Positions 60,683 to 64,000 of a stretch of DNA of 64,000 nucleotides are shown here, one piece after another; positions within the stretch are counted from its first letter, which is position 1; each line of letters opens with the position of its first letter. The notes under the pieces are model-generated. The model searched no databases, was not told the DNA's origin, and saw only the letters and a program-made list of their open reading frames with translations. Source of the DNA: Pelagibius litoralis. GTDB lineage: Bacteria; Pseudomonadota; Alphaproteobacteria; Kiloniellales; Kiloniellaceae. Position numbers and translations under genes: made by a program. Location: positions 230,627 to 294,626 of the forward strand of contig NZ_JAAQPH010000006.1 of the NCBI RefSeq assembly GCF_011683915.1. The letters run 5' to 3'.

Positions 60683-62758
60683 ATGGCACGCACCACCCCC
60701 TTAGATCGCTATCGCAACATCGGCATTATGGCTCATATCGATGCCGGTAAGACGACGACCACCGAGCGCGTTCTGTATTACACGGGTGTTTCCCACAAGA
60801 TCGGCGAAGTCCATGACGGCAACGCGACCATGGACTGGATGGAGCAGGAGCAGGAGCGGGGTATCACCATCACCTCTGCTGCGACGACCTGTTTCTGGAA
60901 CGATCACCGCATCAACATCATCGATACCCCGGGCCACGTTGACTTCACTATTGAGGTCGAGCGCTCACTGCGGGTGCTTGATGGTGCCGTCGCGGTCTTC
61001 GACTCGGTCGCCGGCGTTGAGCCACAGTCCGAGACGGTCTGGCGTCAGGCGGACAAGTACAAGGTTCCGCGGATCTGCTTCGTCAACAAGATGGACCGCA
61101 CCGGGGCCGACTTCTATCGCTGCGTCGACATGATCGTCGACCGGCTCGGCGCGCAGCCGATGGTGCTGCAGCTGCCCATCGGGTCAGAGGGCGAATACAA
61201 AGGCGTGGTCGACCTGGTCGCCATGAAGGCTATCGTCTGGCAGGACGAGTCGCTGGGCGCAAAGTTCGACATCGTCGACATTCCCGCCGACCTTGCCGAC
61301 AAGGCCGCTGAGTATCGTGAGAAGCTGGTCGAGCTGGCGGTCGAGCAAGACGATGACGCCATGGAGGCCTATCTGGAGGGCAACGAGCCCGACGAGGCGA
61401 CGCTGAAGCGCTGCATTCGTGAGGGCGCGGTCGGGTTGAAGTTCGTGCCGGTGCTGAACGGCACGGCCTTTAAGAACAAGGGTGTGCAGCCGCTGCTTGA
61501 CGCGGTGGTTGACTATCTGCCCTCGCCCGTCGAAGTGCCGGCCGTTAAAGGCGTGAAGCCCGACAGCGATGTGGAGGACACCCGGCCCAGCAGTGACGAT
61601 GCACCGGCATCCGGTCTGGCCTTCAAGATCATGACCGACCCCTTCGTCGGCTCGCTGACGTTCGTTCGGGTCTATTCCGGTGTTTTCACCACCGGCACGC
61701 AGATCATGAATTCGGTCAAGGATCAGCGTGAGCGTGTCGGCCGCATGCTGCAGATGCACTCCAATCACCGCGAAGACGTGAAAGAGGCGCGCGCCGGCGA
61801 CATCGTCGCCATTGCCGGCCTGAAGAACACCACGACCGGTGAGACGCTTTGCGATCCGCAGCACCCGATCATCCTGGAGCGCATGGAGTTCCCCGATCCG
61901 GTCATCGAGGTGGCGGTCGAGCCGAAGACCAAGAGCGATCAGGAAAAGATGGGTGTGGCTCTCAGCCGCCTCGCGCAGGAAGATCCCTCTTTCCAGGTGG
62001 CCAGCGATATCGAAAGCGGCCAGACCGTCATCAAGGGTATGGGCGAGCTTCACCTCGACATCATCGTCGATCGCATGAAGCGCGAGTTCAAGGTCGACGC
62101 CAATGTGGGCGCGCCGCAGGTTGCTTACCGCGAGACCATCACCCGCGAAGCCGAGATCGACTACACCCATAAGAAGCAGACCGGTGGTTCCGGTCAGTTC
62201 GCCCGCCTGAAGGTGGTGTTCTCGCCGACGGAGCCTGGTGAAGGCTTCCTGTTCGAGAACGGCATTACCGGCGGCTCGATCCCCAGGGAATTCATTCCCG
62301 GTGTGGAAAAGGGTCTGAAGTCCGCTCAGGAAACCGGCGTTTTGGCTGGCTTCCCGATGATCGACTTCAGGGCGCGGCTGATCGACGGCGCCAGCCATGA
62401 TGTTGACTCCAGCGTTCTGGCGTTCGAGATCGCATCACGGGCGGCTTTCCGCGAAGGCATTCCGAAAGCGGGACCGGTTCTGTTGGAGCCGATGATGAAG
62501 GTTGAGGTGGTGACCCCGGAAGAATACATGGGTGACATCATCGGCGATCTGAACAGCCGGCGCGGCAGCGTGCAGGGCATGGACAGCCGCGGTAACGCGC
62601 AGGTCATCAATGCCATGGTGCCGCTGGCCAACATGTTTGGTTACGTCAATACCCTGCGCTCCATGAGCCAGGGCCGTGCACAGTACACGATGTTCTTTGA
62701 CCACTATTCGAAGGTCCCGCAGGCAGTGGCCGACGAAGTGGTTTCCAAGTTGGCCTAG
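60683..62758 (+). CDS. fusA: Elongation factor G
   Basis: This 691-residue translocase GTPase has motifs [20 protein letters not shown] (about 14-33), [40 protein letters not shown] and the domain IV segment [20 protein letters not shown]. Length is normal and codon use (ACC, GTC) is in the neighbour style, unlike the tuf copies. tuf follows after 62 bp. Confidence 0.97.
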   Translation: MARTTPLDRYRNIGIMAHIDAGKTTTTERVLYYTGVSHKIGEVHDGNATMDWMEQEQERGITITSAATTCFWNDHRINIIDTPGHVDFTIEVERSLRVLDGAVAVFDSVAGVEPQSETVWRQADKYKVPRICFVNKMDRTGADFYRCVDMIVDRLGAQPMVLQLPIGSEGEYKGVVDLVAMKAIVWQDESLGAKFDIVDIPADLADKAAEYREKLVELAVEQDDDAMEAYLEGNEPDEATLKRCIREGAVGLKFVPVLNGTAFKNKGVQPLLDAVVDYLPSPVEVPAVKGVKPDSDVEDTRPSSDDAPASGLAFKIMTDPFVGSLTFVRVYSGVFTTGTQIMNSVKDQRERVGRMLQMHSNHREDVKEARAGDIVAIAGLKNTTTGETLCDPQHPIILERMEFPDPVIEVAVEPKTKSDQEKMGVALSRLAQEDPSFQVASDIESGQTVIKGMGELHLDIIVDRMKREFKVDANVGAPQVAYRETITREAEIDYTHKKQTGGSGQFARLKVVFSPTEPGEGFLFENGITGGSIPREFIPGVEKGLKSAQETGVLAGFPMIDFRARLIDGASHDVDSSVLAFEIASRAAFREGIPKAGPVLLEPMMKVEVVTPEEYMGDIIGDLNSRRGSVQGMDSRGNAQVINAMVPLANMFGYVNTLRSMSQGRAQYTMFFDHYSKVPQAVADEVVSKLA

Positions 62759-62820
62759 GCTAAGCCCGGGTTCAGGTATTAGGCGAGCGCAATAGCCGAG
62801 TGACGGAGAAGTAAGACCGA

Positions 62821-64000
<1,180 letters not shown>

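Overview
The window reads as a stretch of chromosome from a GC-rich alphaproteobacterium, most likely from the Rhodospirillales/Kiloniellales neighbourhood. That placement is an inference. It rests on the tRNA-Tyr/tRNA-Gly/tuf/tRNA-Trp/secE/nusG order, two tuf genes flanking the rpoBC-rpsL block, a 123-residue L7/L12, several palindromic repeat families of a kind frequent in alphaproteobacteria, and the gene content (TRAP transporter, HutF-type histidine degradation, YajQ, PilZ, FliN). No transposase, phage gene, rRNA or CRISPR array was seen.

Positions 1-16,000 hold a histidine/urocanate catabolic regulon. hutU, hutC, hutG, hutI and hutF encode urocanate hydratase, the GntR-type repressor, N-formylglutamate deformylase, imidazolonepropionase and formimidoylglutamate deiminase, which is the five-step route to glutamate. 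Four copies of a TTGTATATACAA palindrome, matching the known HutC operator, lie in front of hutU, between hutC and hutG, between hutI and hutF, and in front of an MttB-like methyltransferase/FAD oxidoreductase divergent pair. A TRAP transporter (dctP, dctQ, dctM) follows hutU on the same strand. Histidine ammonia-lyase (hutH) is not in the window. The shared operator suggests that a methylated histidine (for example hercynine) or another betaine is demethylated into this pathway; this is the most interesting hypothesis here. A MarR/ABM-monooxygenase pair, a SUMF1-like protein and small membrane or secreted proteins are interleaved.

Positions 16,000-38,000 are mixed. They hold an EamA permease, an AT-rich orphan gene, a fatty-acid desaturase, an XRE regulator, a GFA/PhnD-like/amidase run, a degenerate nuclease-fold protein, FliN, a PilZ protein, YajQ, an esterase, a trimethylamine-dehydrogenase-like flavoprotein and two arrays of about 126-bp repeats flanking a divergent pair of paralogous small XRE proteins. 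Then come a redoxin/2OG-Fe(II) oxygenase fusion, RidA, DUF3108, a double-LCCL secreted protein and a run of small membrane proteins leading into DCC and CIA30 genes. A probable small RNA with a strong terminator lies at about 26,980-27,134.

Positions 37,900-45,600 hold tRNA-Thr, a PuuC-like aldehyde dehydrogenase, and an opposing cluster of glutamine-synthetase-like PuuA, class III aminotransferase, AguB-like amidase and a GNAT protein. This looks like polyamine/putrescine use. rlmB follows.

Positions 45,680-64,000 are the translation/transcription superoperon: tRNA-Tyr, tRNA-Gly, tuf, tRNA-Trp, secE, nusG, rplK, rplA, rplJ, rplL, rpoB, rpoC, rpsL, rpsG, fusA and a second tuf cut by the window edge. 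The two tuf copies look identical over the 1,180 nt shared, with identity starting at the start codon.
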